A stretch of 14,017 bases of DNA, from contig JAGACN010000016.1 of NCBI GenBank assembly GCA_017614095.1, positions 1 through 14,017 of the forward strand, given 5' to 3'. This DNA is from Clostridia bacterium. GTDB lineage: Bacteria; Bacillota_A; Clostridia; Oscillospirales; CAG-382. The translations under genes and the position numbers were made by a program. The stretch's first letter is position 1, and the number at the start of each line of letters is the position of its first letter. Shown piece after piece: positions 7,737-14,017 of the stretch. The notes below the pieces were generated by a model. That model had not been told where the DNA came from. It saw only the letters and a list, made by a program, of their open reading frames with translations, and did no database searches.

Positions 7737-7743
7737 TCCTCCT
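7737..7743 (-). promoter_or_regulatory. Ribosome binding site fixing the TTG start of the oxidoreductase
   Basis: On the minus strand this reads AGGAGGA, 7 bases before the TTG at 7729-7727. It is the only strong Shine-Dalgarno sequence near the start of the frame. Confidence 0.8.
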
Positions 7744-7762
7744 GTTTTTGTTTTCCGCAACG

Positions 7763-7791
7763 ATTATATCATATCTTTTTGAAAAGAACAA
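7763..7791 (-). promoter_or_regulatory. SigA-type extended -10 promoter for the minus-strand pair
   Basis: On the minus strand TGATATAAT (-10 at 7768-7763 with an upstream TG) is a perfect extended -10. A weak -35 TTGTTC lies 17 bases away (7791-7786). Transcription would start near 7756, leaving a leader of about 27 bases that includes the AGGAGGA site. Confidence 0.72.
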
Positions 7792-7833
7792 GGGAAAAGC
7801 ATCTCCGAAACCAAACAAAAACCGCCAAATCTG

Positions 7834-7862
7834 TTGACGGACCGGAGAAAAATCGGTATAAT
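7834..7862 (+). promoter_or_regulatory. Near-consensus SigA promoter for the M23-like gene
   Basis: TTGACG (7834-7839), a 17-base spacer and TATAAT (7857-7862). The expected start near 7869 leaves a 27-base leader with GAAAGGGA (7877-7884) before the ATG at 7896. It lies back-to-back with the minus-strand promoter, with about 42 bases between the two -35 elements. Confidence 0.88.
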
Positions 7863-7895
7863 AGGGACGGACTTTTGAAAGGGACGAGCGCATAC

Positions 7896-9527
7896 ATGTT
7901 TACGAAACTCAACAAAAAAGCCGTCATCGCGGTTGCCATCGTTTTACTGCTTCCGCTGGTGGCCATCGGATTTTTCGCGTTTCAGCGCATCACCGGCGCG
8001 ACGGAATTCGACGACGTGCACCAGGTGCGTCTGGTGCTGCCCGATAAAACCGAATATCTGTACACGGACCGGGAAAGCACGTCCTATTTTGCCTCCCTGA
8101 TGAGCCGCTCTTCCGTCATCTCCACGGCGGTTCGGGACATTACCGAGGAAACGCCGGCCTCTCTGTATCTGGACGACGCTAAATACGATTTCTATCTGTC
8201 CCGCTCCGTATCCGGCTGCATGATCCGCGGCGAAGACGGCCGGTTCCGGCTGATGAACGAAGCCGACGCGACCTCCCTGATCATCCGGGACGAGATGGTC
8301 TATCTCTACGCGGACAGCCTGCTTCCGCGTCTGACCATATCCTCCGGCGACGACAGTTATTCCGTTCAGCCGGACGCCTATCAATGGTCGTTCAAAAAAG
8401 AGGACGGGAAACTGTACGAAGACCACGCGACGGCCGCCAAGCAGGACAGCCCGACCTACAACCTGTTGGCCGACTTTGAAAATTCGTTCGCGTTCTCTCT
8501 GGAACCCAGCCAGTATTCGCTGTCCGTCTACCGACTGGACGGCGCCGCCGTCGGCGAAGAGATCCCGGTCAATTCCTTCGAGGAACTGTCCTTTGAACAG
8601 GATACGCTGCTGGGCGTCAATCTGCAGGCCCGCTGGTCTCAGGCGGACAACATGAACAATTTCGGCGAAGCCTCCTACCGGTTCGCCGTCCTCTACGACG
8701 TGCCCGCCCAGGTCGAGCTGATCGGCGCGGACGAGACCAGCACGCGGACCGTGCATGCCGGAGACTGGATCGTATTCCGTGCGCTGTATACCAACGAAAA
8801 CGAATCGCTTCAGATCCGGTCCAACTGCACGGCGGACAACCTGGACTTCTATTACGACCCGGCCAAGCAAAGCAGCTACGCCGTCGTCGCGATCGGGCGG
8901 GAAAACCCGGAAGGGACCTATTACGTCAGCGTCACGTCCGGCGAGACGGTCACGCTGTTCAACCTGAAGATCCAGAAAGCGGAAGAGACCAAGATCCTTT
9001 CGCTCCAGCTGTCGGACGACGATTACCAGAATTATCTGACGCCGGAACGGCTGACCGAACTGGAGGAACGGCTGACCGAGCTGCGCGCGCAGGCGGATCC
9101 GACTCCCATGTTCGCGGACACGGGCTCCGAATACGGTATGTTCGTGTTCGGCCTCCCCTGCGCAGGAAACGCCGTTTATCCCTACGGAAGCGATCTGCTG
9201 TTCAGCAACAGCAACAAAGACGACCCCGGCTGGTATCAGCTGAACGGGATCCTGTACGAGGCGGCGGAAGGAACGGACGTGCGCTCCGTCCAGGCCGGGA
9301 CCGTTCTCTTCACGGGTTATATGGGCGCCTACGGAAACGCCGTGATCGTCAGCCACGGATGCGGCGTATGCAGCTACTATTTCCATCTGGCGGATATCAA
9401 CGTCACGGCCGGCGAACGCGTCGGTCTGGGCAAGATCATCGGATCCGTCGGACGTACCGGCTTCACGAACGACTCCGCCTGCCTGCATTTCGCATTGTCT
9501 GCCGGAAATACCTATTTCCGTCCTTAA
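7896..9527 (+). CDS. Membrane-anchored protein with a degenerate M23 (LytM) domain
   Basis: This 543-residue protein has a short cytosolic Lys-rich start, one membrane segment (about 9-29) and a long outer part. Residues about 40-410 are beta-rich with no family I recognise; a charged helix (about 384-405, LTELEERLTELRAQ) precedes the last domain. Residues about 446-543 follow the M23 peptidase pattern: GTDVRSVQAGTVLFTG, YGNAVIVSHG, YYFHL, VGLGKIIGSVGRTG. The active site is incomplete. Where M23 enzymes have HxGxD, this has L449-N-G-I-L453, removing two zinc ligands. The HxH pair is C529-L-H531, with one His lost, while the catalytic His of YFHL (H497) remains. It is therefore probably not a peptidase; degenerate relatives such as EnvC or SpoIIQ act as regulators or scaffolds. 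The ATG at 7896 is chosen because it follows the promoter and ribosome binding site; the frame extends upstream of the promoter but is not used there. Confidence 0.85.
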   Translation: MFTKLNKKAVIAVAIVLLLPLVAIGFFAFQRITGATEFDDVHQVRLVLPDKTEYLYTDRESTSYFASLMSRSSVISTAVRDITEETPASLYLDDAKYDFYLSRSVSGCMIRGEDGRFRLMNEADATSLIIRDEMVYLYADSLLPRLTISSGDDSYSVQPDAYQWSFKKEDGKLYEDHATAAKQDSPTYNLLADFENSFAFSLEPSQYSLSVYRLDGAAVGEEIPVNSFEELSFEQDTLLGVNLQARWSQADNMNNFGEASYRFAVLYDVPAQVELIGADETSTRTVHAGDWIVFRALYTNENESLQIRSNCTADNLDFYYDPAKQSSYAVVAIGRENPEGTYYVSVTSGETVTLFNLKIQKAEETKILSLQLSDDDYQNYLTPERLTELEERLTELRAQADPTPMFADTGSEYGMFVFGLPCAGNAVYPYGSDLLFSNSNKDDPGWYQLNGILYEAAEGTDVRSVQAGTVLFTGYMGAYGNAVIVSHGCGVCSYYFHLADINVTAGERVGLGKIIGSVGRTGFTNDSACLHFALSAGNTYFRP

Positions 9528-9548
9528 TTTCGATTACCACAAACATGA

Positions 9549-9589
9549 GGGACTGCTTTTCACCTGCCGGTTGGAAACAGCCCCTTTTT
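9549..9589 (+). terminator. Intrinsic terminator after the M23-like gene
   Basis: GGGACTG (9549-9555) pairs with CAGCCCC (9578-9584) with one mismatch. Inside, TTTTCACC can pair with GGTTGGAAA around a small loop, and five T follow (9585-9589). It ends only 15 bases before the next start codon. Confidence 0.75.
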
Positions 9590-9604
9590 GATCACGAGGT
9601 CCCT

Positions 9605-10324
9605 ATGCGCAAACCGAAAATGATCCTGTTCGACCACGGCCATACGCTCATCTATTCGCCGAATTTCCTCCCGGTACGGGGTACCGAGGAACTGATGAGA
9701 CACGTCCGGAAGAACCCGTACGGGCACACGCTCGAAGACGTCCGCAAACTGTCGGAGGAACTTTGGACCGACCATTTCGAAACCGCACGCCGGCTCGGCT
9801 ACGAAGCGCGCGTGCAGACATCCGACCGGATCGTTTTCGAATCGCTCGGAATCGAGCTCGACCTGACGCCGCTGGAAGCGGAGATCGTTTTCTGGAACGC
9901 GGCGTCGCCCGGGTTCCTGATGCCGGGCGCGGACCGGATGATCGACTATCTGAACCGGACGGGCATCCGCAGCGGCGTCATCAGCAATCTCATCTTTTCC
10001 GGAGAAGCCCTCGCGGACCGGATCGGCCGGTTCCTTCCACATCACCGGTTCGAGTTCATTCTCTCCTCCTGCGATTATTATTTCCGCAAACCCCACCGGT
10101 ATATGTTTGACGTGGCCGTCGCGAAAGCCGGCCTCTCCCCCGACGAGATCTGGTATTGCGGAGACAACCCCGCATTCGACGCTGCGGGCGCGCACGGGGC
10201 GGGCATTTTCCCGGTCTGGTTCGACAGCGACGTCGATAAAAAGGAGGAAAGACCGGCTCCGGAATGCGCTCATCTGCATATCCGGGAGTGGGACGAGCTG
10301 ATCCGTCTGCTCGAGACTCTCTGA
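9605..10324 (+). CDS. HAD-superfamily hydrolase with an altered motif I
   Basis: This 239-residue cytosolic protein has the haloacid-dehalogenase fold with a helical C1 cap (about 20-95). Motif I is FDHGHTL: nucleophile Asp10 is present but position +2, the usual acid/base Asp, is Gly12. Motif II is Ser127 in VISNL, motif III is Lys162 in RKPHRYMF, and motif IV is GDNPAFD with Asp187 and Asp192. Most HAD phosphatases need the +2 Asp, so either this subgroup uses another general acid or it catalyses a different reaction; a phosphatase role cannot be assumed. The ATG at 9605 is preceded by GAGG at 9596-9599. The frame extends upstream into the previous gene and its terminator, so those starts are rejected. 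A strong terminator lies between this gene and its promoterless upstream side. Confidence 0.85.
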   Translation: MRKPKMILFDHGHTLIYSPNFLPVRGTEELMRHVRKNPYGHTLEDVRKLSEELWTDHFETARRLGYEARVQTSDRIVFESLGIELDLTPLEAEIVFWNAASPGFLMPGADRMIDYLNRTGIRSGVISNLIFSGEALADRIGRFLPHHRFEFILSSCDYYFRKPHRYMFDVAVAKAGLSPDEIWYCGDNPAFDAAGAHGAGIFPVWFDSDVDKKEERPAPECAHLHIREWDELIRLLETL

Positions 10325-10343
10325 CTGCCGCCCGTTTCTGACC

Positions 10344-10384
10344 GGATCCCGCCGCAGGCCCGTCTCAAAGGGGATCCCGCCGCA
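10344..10384 (+). repeat. 13-base direct repeat in the HAD-CarD gap
   Basis: GGATCCCGCCGCA occurs at 10344-10356 and again, identically, at 10372-10384. The second copy supplies the left arm of the terminator stem. The first copy could pair with the same right arm (GGCGGGAT), so two alternative hairpins are possible. Confidence 0.7.
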
Positions 10385-10422
10385 AATTCCGCTGCGGGAC
10401 TGCTTTTGGGCGGGATTTTTTT
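10374..10422 (+). terminator. Intrinsic terminator after the HAD gene
   Basis: ATCCCGCC (10374-10381) pairs perfectly with GGCGGGAT (10409-10416), followed by a run of T to 10422. The loop contains a second small hairpin, CCGC-T-GCGG (10389-10397). Confidence 0.82.
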
Positions 10423-10440
10423 CTTCTAAAAAAATCAGAC

Positions 10441-10469
10441 TTGACAAAAACCGGAAAATTATGTAAAAT
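10441..10469 (+). promoter_or_regulatory. SigA promoter for the CarD-like gene
   Basis: TTGACA (10441-10446, consensus), a 17-base spacer and TAAAAT (10464-10469). The expected start near 10476 leaves about 39 bases of leader with AAGGA at 10501-10505. The promoter sits directly behind the preceding terminator, so this gene is an independent unit. Confidence 0.9.
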
Positions 10470-10514
10470 GAATTCGGACGGCTATTTGTTTCTTTTTCGA
10501 AAGGAAAAAATCCC

Positions 10515-11003
10515 ATGTTTGAATGCGGACAACTGGTGATTTACGGAGGAAACGGCGTTTGCAGAATCGAAGACATCGTGATTCGCGAAACGCCTATTTT
10601 GGGTCGCCGTGAAACCTACGTCATCCTGCTTTCCTCCGGTTTGACCGCCTATGTCCCGACCGACAGTTCCGTCTATATGCGCGCGCTGGTTTCCGAGGAG
10701 GAGGCCCTTTCGGTACTGAACGATTTTCCGCTTATCCAGCCGAAAGTCATCCCGGCGTCCAATTCGAAAGCATTGGCCGATCAATACCGCGCCATCATCG
10801 GGAAACACGATCTGCGTGAAATGATTTCTCTGTACAAATCGCTGCGTCAGAAGCTCGTTCAATCCATTTCGGCCGGTAAAAAGCCCGGAACGATGGACGA
10901 ACGGTTTTCCGCTCAGGCGCTGGATGCCGTTCTCGAAGAACTCGGGGCGGTCCTGCAGCAGTCCCGCGACGAACTGCTTGGACGTCTCTGCCTGGACGCA
11001 TAG
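10515..11003 (+). CDS. CarD/CdnL-family transcription regulator
   Basis: The 162-residue protein has the CarD layout: an N-terminal Tudor-like RNA-polymerase interaction domain (about 1-60, with GQLVIYGGNGVCRIEDI and then a beta strand ending in TAYVPTDSS), and an all-helical C-terminal domain (about 75-160) containing SLYKSLRQK. In characterised members the N-terminal domain binds the RNA polymerase beta subunit and the C-terminal domain contacts promoter DNA to stabilise the open complex, often at ribosomal and housekeeping promoters. The length is typical. A consensus promoter and its own terminator make it monocistronic. The ATG at 10515 follows AAGGA at a spacing of 9. Confidence 0.93.
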   Translation: MFECGQLVIYGGNGVCRIEDIVIRETPILGRRETYVILLSSGLTAYVPTDSSVYMRALVSEEEALSVLNDFPLIQPKVIPASNSKALADQYRAIIGKHDLREMISLYKSLRQKLVQSISAGKKPGTMDERFSAQALDAVLEELGAVLQQSRDELLGRLCLDA

Positions 11004-11056
11004 CCGCACCCCTTTCCGGACACGGCCCGGCTGCCGTCTTCCGCTCATTCACTACG

Positions 11057-11082
11057 GGCACCCGTATCGGGCGTGCCTTTTT
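11057..11082 (+). terminator. Intrinsic terminator after the CarD-like gene
   Basis: GGCACCCG (11057-11064) pairs with CGGGCGTGCC (11068-11077, one bulged C) around a TAT loop, followed by five T (11078-11082). Confidence 0.85.
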
Positions 11083-11116
11083 CATTGGAAATCCGCTCAT
11101 TCCGGAGGTCTCTTTT

Positions 11117-11905
11117 TTGGAAACGATCGTCGAACAAATGCATATCCATTACGAAACGCGCGGCGTGTTTCAGCCGGACGGGACCGGCCGGGTACTCGCG
11201 TTGTTTCTGCACGGATGGGGATCTTCCGGATCGGCATTCGGCCGACTGCTCGACGTTGTCGGCGAACGGTACCCGGTCCTGGCGCCCGACCTGCCCGGCT
11301 TCGGCCAGAGCGACGAACCGTCCGAGCCCTGGTCCGTAGAGCGGTACGCGCAATTCGTCCGGTCTTTCCTGGAACCCTTTTCCCCGGAGGAAGTGATCCT
11401 GATCGCGCATTCCTACGGCGGACGCATCTCTATCCTGCTTTCCTCCTCCGGCGATCTGCCGTTTGCCGTTCGGAAAATGATCCTGGTGGACGCGGCCGGC
11501 ATCCGGCCGAAACGCGGGCTCCGCTATCACGCAAAAGTCCGTTTTTACAAAGCCGGGAAATGGGTCCTGTCGCGCAAGCTGGTCCACGCCGTCTTTCCCA
11601 ACGCACTGGATGAATTCCGCGCCGGGCGCGGCTCTTCCGATTACAACGCCGCTTCCCCCATTATGCGGGGCACGCTGGTGAAAGCGGTCAACGAGGACCT
11701 GAGTCCGCTTCTTCCGAGCGTTTCCGCCTCCACCCTGCTGCTGTGGGGGGAGAAGGATACGGCCACACCGCTGTCCGACGGAAAGAAAATGGAATCCCTG
11801 ATCCCGGATGCCGGGCTGGTCGTTCTTCCCGGCGCAGGTCATTTTTCGTATCTGGATCAACCGCTCATCTGCGAGCAGGCCATCCGCTCATTTTTGGATT
11901 GCTGA
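11117..11905 (+). CDS. Alpha/beta-fold hydrolase
   Basis: This 262-residue cytosolic protein has the alpha/beta hydrolase fold. The oxyanion-hole motif is LFLHGWGSSG, followed by LAPDLPGFGQSD. The nucleophile elbow is AHSYGG with Ser99; the acid is Asp214 in LLLWGEKDTATP, and the base is His242 in GAGHFSYLDQP, so the triad is complete. Such enzymes hydrolyse esters, lactones or other acyl bonds; the substrate is unknown. The start is TTG at 11117, fixed by GGAGG (11104-11108) with 8-base spacing. It follows the CarD terminator by 34 bases and has no obvious promoter in that gap, and lies 12 bases before the MurF-like gene, so it is the first visible gene of the murF-ddl operon. Its link to wall synthesis is positional only. 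Confidence 0.9.
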   Translation: METIVEQMHIHYETRGVFQPDGTGRVLALFLHGWGSSGSAFGRLLDVVGERYPVLAPDLPGFGQSDEPSEPWSVERYAQFVRSFLEPFSPEEVILIAHSYGGRISILLSSSGDLPFAVRKMILVDAAGIRPKRGLRYHAKVRFYKAGKWVLSRKLVHAVFPNALDEFRAGRGSSDYNAASPIMRGTLVKAVNEDLSPLLPSVSASTLLLWGEKDTATPLSDGKKMESLIPDAGLVVLPGAGHFSYLDQPLICEQAIRSFLDC

Positions 11906-11917
11906 ACGGAGAATCGT

Positions 11918-13465
11918 ATGATCGTCCTCTATTGCATATTCTGTGCGCTGTACCTGTTCGCCTCGGTCCTGGCCGCCCTGCGGTACATGCACGCATTTCA
12001 ATTGAATGCCTACCGAACGCGCACCCAGCTCTCCTGGATGAAGAACCACCGGGAGCGGCTGGCATGTCTGATCCCGGTCTTTCTGTGCCTTTGCTTCGCG
12101 CCGGTCGGACGTTTTTGGTCGTCCGTCGTTTCCACGGTCTTTCTGGCCTTTTCCTGCTATACGCTGTTCCCGCGGAAAGCCAAAAAGCCGCTGGTCGTCA
12201 CCAGCCGGATCAAACGGCTGCTGGGCACGTTTCTGCTGCTGTCGGTCCTGTTCGGCGTGGCCGGCTATCTGCTCGGAAAACATCTGCGGATGACCCTGCC
12301 CGCCCTCTTCCTTCTCTGCTCGCCGTTTGCCGTCCTGCTGGCCAATTTCATCAACCAGCCCATAGAGAAGGCCGCCCGGAACTGGTACATCCGGGACGCA
12401 AAGAAAAAACTGGCCTCCAGTCCGGACCTGACCGTCCTCGGCGTTACCGGATCCTTCGGAAAAACAAGCGTCAAAAGCCATTTGGGCCATCTGCTCTCCG
12501 TCCGTTACGACACGCTGATCACGCCGGAAAGCTACAATACGCCGATGGGCGTCGTACGCACCATCCGCGAAAAGCTGCTTCCCCGGCATACGCTGTTCGT
12601 TTGCGAGATGGGCGCCCGCCACGTCGGCGACATCAAGGAACTGTGCGACCTGGTCCATCCGGTTCACGGCATCATCACGGCTGTCGGGAACCAGCACCTG
12701 GAAACGTTCAAAACGGAAGACAATATCCTGCACACCAAATTTGAACTGGCCGACGCGCTGCCGCCCGACGGGATGCTGTTCGTCAACGCGGACAGCGAAC
12801 CGATCCGCCGGCATCTGCCTTCGCTGGACCGTCCGTATATCTCGTACGGGCTGACTCCGGACTGCGCCTACTACGCGTCCGATATTTCCGTTTCGCTGAC
12901 CGGCACGTCCTTTCTGCTGCATACGCCGGACGGGGAAAGCATCCCCTACCGGATGAAACTGCTCGGAGGACACAACGTGCTGAACGTCACCGGAGCGCTG
13001 GCCGTCTGCATCTCGTTCGGCATCCCGCCGCAGGAGCTCATCCCGGCCGTCCGCACGCTCGAACCGGTCCCGCACCGGATGCAGCTGCTGCCCGGAGGCG
13101 ATATCACGTTCATCGACGACGCCTACAACTCCAATCCGGCCGGATGCAGAGCCGCGCTCAACACGCTGTCCCTTTTCGACGCCTGCAAAATCCTGGTCAC
13201 GCCAGGCATGGTCGAACTGGGATCGGATATGGAAAAAAGCAACAAGGCGTTCGGCGTCCAGGCCGCGGCCGTATGCGATTACGTATTCCTGGTCGGTGAA
13301 CGGCAGGCCGTTCCGATCCGCGAAGGGCTTTTAGAGGCGGGATTCCCGGAAGGACGCATCACGGTGACCCACACCCTGCAGGAAGCGCTCGGCTTCGTCC
13401 GCGCCATTCACGCATCCAAAAAGAAGATCGTCCTGCTGGAGAACGATCTTCCCGACAACTACTGA
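11918..13465 (+). CDS. murF: Membrane-anchored MurF-like Mur ligase (UDP-MurNAc-tripeptide:D-Ala-D-Ala ligase)
   Basis: MurF adds D-Ala-D-Ala to the UDP-MurNAc-tripeptide with ATP, the last cytosolic step of peptidoglycan precursor assembly. The central ATPase domain has GVTGSFGKTSVK (175-186, Gly181-Lys182), EMGARHVGDIKEL, GNQHLETF and Lys274 in the HTKFEL stretch, where Mur ligases carry a carbamylated Lys. The C-terminal domain has the MurF signature DDAYNSNPAGCRAAL (400-414). The usual soluble N-terminal UDP-sugar-binding domain is missing; in its place are about 150 residues with roughly four to five membrane segments (about 2-22, 47-85 as one or two, 98-117, 125-145). The enzyme should therefore sit at the membrane. 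CGGAGA precedes the ATG by about 5 bases. It is followed by ddl, whose product is the dipeptide MurF uses, which supports the assignment. A related Mur-ligase-like role on another substrate is possible. Confidence 0.88.
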   Translation: MIVLYCIFCALYLFASVLAALRYMHAFQLNAYRTRTQLSWMKNHRERLACLIPVFLCLCFAPVGRFWSSVVSTVFLAFSCYTLFPRKAKKPLVVTSRIKRLLGTFLLLSVLFGVAGYLLGKHLRMTLPALFLLCSPFAVLLANFINQPIEKAARNWYIRDAKKKLASSPDLTVLGVTGSFGKTSVKSHLGHLLSVRYDTLITPESYNTPMGVVRTIREKLLPRHTLFVCEMGARHVGDIKELCDLVHPVHGIITAVGNQHLETFKTEDNILHTKFELADALPPDGMLFVNADSEPIRRHLPSLDRPYISYGLTPDCAYYASDISVSLTGTSFLLHTPDGESIPYRMKLLGGHNVLNVTGALAVCISFGIPPQELIPAVRTLEPVPHRMQLLPGGDITFIDDAYNSNPAGCRAALNTLSLFDACKILVTPGMVELGSDMEKSNKAFGVQAAAVCDYVFLVGERQAVPIREGLLEAGFPEGRITVTHTLQEALGFVRAIHASKKKIVLLENDLPDNY

Positions 13466-13466
13466 T

Positions 13467-13499
13467 AAAAGGAGGGCATCTGTGAAACGGATGTTCTAA
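13467..13499 (+). other. Strong ribosome binding site with a five-codon mini-ORF before ddl
   Basis: AAAAGGAGGG (13467-13476) is ideally spaced for GTG at 13482. That codon opens a short frame, GTG-AAA-CGG-ATG-TTC-TAA (MKRMF, stop at 13497-13499). The mini-ORF is in the same frame as ddl, whose ATG at 13503 comes 3 bases after the stop. No other ribosome binding site lies near the ddl ATG. This could be a leader that couples ddl by re-initiation, or an interrupted former N-terminus. Confidence 0.65.
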
Positions 13500-13502
13500 A
13501 GC

Positions 13503-14017
13503 ATGAGACTGAATGTTGCCGTTCTGTTCGGCGGAAAAAGCACCGAACACGAGATCTCCGTCATTTCCGCCATCCAGGCGATGGAAAACATGGATCCGGA
13601 GAAATATGAGATCCATCCCGTATACATCACAAAGGCCAACGTCCCGTATACCGGGGCGGCGCTTCGGGATATTCAGAACTACCGCGACATCCCGTCGCTC
13701 TTGAAAAAGGCCGTCCGCGTCGCGTTCGTTTCCGACGGAACGCGGACCTGGATGGAGCGCGCATCCGGGAAGCGCTTCGGCTCCCGGCGGCTTGCCGCCA
13801 TTGACGTCGCATTCCCGATCGTACACGGAACGAACGTGGAAGACGGCACTCTGCAGGGATTCCTTCGCCTTTACAATCTCCCCGTTGTCGGCTGCGACGT
13901 TCTTTCGTCGGCCGTCGGGATGGATAAATATGTCATGAAGCAGTACCTGGCCCACGAGGGCTTCCCGGTCCTGCCCGGCGTTCGTCTCCGTTCCGGCGAC
14001 TATGCGGATCCGGATGC
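13503..14017 (+). CDS. ddl: D-alanine--D-alanine ligase, N-terminal part (3' end outside window)
   Basis: Ddl joins two D-alanines with ATP in the cytosol, giving the dipeptide used by MurF. The 171 visible residues cover the N-terminal domain and the start of the ATP-grasp domain. GGKSTEHEIS (10-19) includes Glu15, which in Escherichia coli DdlB binds the first D-Ala. HGTNVEDGTLQGFL (from His108) and the SSAVGMDKYVMK stretch (Met140-Asp141-Lys142) are family hallmarks. The residues that separate D-Ala from D-lactate or D-Ser specificity lie beyond the window, so D-Ala-D-Ala is inferred from the murF neighbour. The ATG at 13503 lies 26 bases after the nearest good ribosome binding site, which instead serves a five-codon mini-ORF. 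The real start could be this ATG by re-initiation. Confidence 0.9.
   Translation, partial: MRLNVAVLFGGKSTEHEISVISAIQAMENMDPEKYEIHPVYITKANVPYTGAALRDIQNYRDIPSLLKKAVRVAFVSDGTRTWMERASGKRFGSRRLAAIDVAFPIVHGTNVEDGTLQGFLRLYNLPVVGCDVLSSAVGMDKYVMKQYLAHEGFPVLPGVRLRSGDYADPD

Noticed and set aside
7731..7895. An N-terminal extension of the M23-like protein from an ATG at 7731
   Set aside because: It would start upstream of the TTGACG/TATAAT promoter and across the divergent promoter; the ATG at 7896 has a ribosome binding site and begins a clean membrane anchor.
7944..9488. Long minus-strand open frame (514 codons) opposite the M23-like gene
   Set aside because: It mirrors codon bias of the real gene in high-GC DNA; the protein has no recognisable domain and no ribosome binding site.
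11888..13075. Long minus-strand open frame (395 codons) opposite murF
   Set aside because: Low-complexity Gln/Arg/Asp-rich translation typical of an antisense shadow; the opposite strand has clear MurF motifs.
1..14017. Mobile element, phage, CRISPR or defence island
   Set aside because: No transposase, integrase, long inverted or spaced direct repeats, tRNA attachment site or defence-family gene was recognised; the genes are mostly housekeeping types with uniform base use.

Overview
The window is a dense, high-GC bacterial chromosome segment. It most likely comes from an uncultured, gut-type member of the Clostridia (Bacillota); this is inferred from gene families and signals, not from a marker gene. 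Supporting signs are strong AAGGAGG-type ribosome binding sites, frequent TTG and GTG starts, near-consensus SigA promoters with 17-bp spacers, U-tailed hairpin terminators, and genes typical of Clostridia (ClpC, a 67-residue DUF1858 redox protein, a BadF-type kinase, a CarD/CdnL regulator, a DUF6273 lipoprotein). No rRNA, tRNA, CRISPR array, transposase or phage gene was seen.

Layout. Positions 1-5581 hold five plus-strand genes: the 3' part of a ClpC/ClpB-type unfoldase, a full-length P-type ATPase homologue with its catalytic motifs destroyed, a DUF1858 protein, the mechanosensitive channel MscL, and a BadF/BcrA-type kinase overlapping mscL by an ATGA. A bidirectional terminator at 5594-5634 separates these from a minus-strand pair at 5658-7729, a Gfo/Idh/MocA oxidoreductase followed by a DUF6273 lipoprotein. 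The space 7730-7895 carries two divergent promoters. The plus-strand promoter serves a membrane-anchored protein with a degenerate M23 (LytM) domain. After its terminator come a HAD hydrolase, its terminator, a CarD-like regulator with its own consensus promoter, and another terminator. The last operon holds an alpha/beta hydrolase, a membrane-anchored MurF-like ligase and the start of D-Ala-D-Ala ligase, which runs off the window.

How the genes fit together. MurF and Ddl are consecutive steps in making the D-Ala-D-Ala end of the peptidoglycan precursor, and the M23-like protein probably works at the wall too. MscL and the P-type ATPase homologue are membrane proteins beside a protein-quality-control ATPase. 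The most notable observation is that two long, intact genes look like pseudoenzymes. The P-type ATPase has lost the phosphorylated Asp, the TGES Glu and the TGDGVND motif. The M23 protein has lost two of three zinc ligands and one catalytic His. A third point is a strong ribosome binding site before ddl that serves a five-codon in-frame mini-ORF rather than the ddl start itself.
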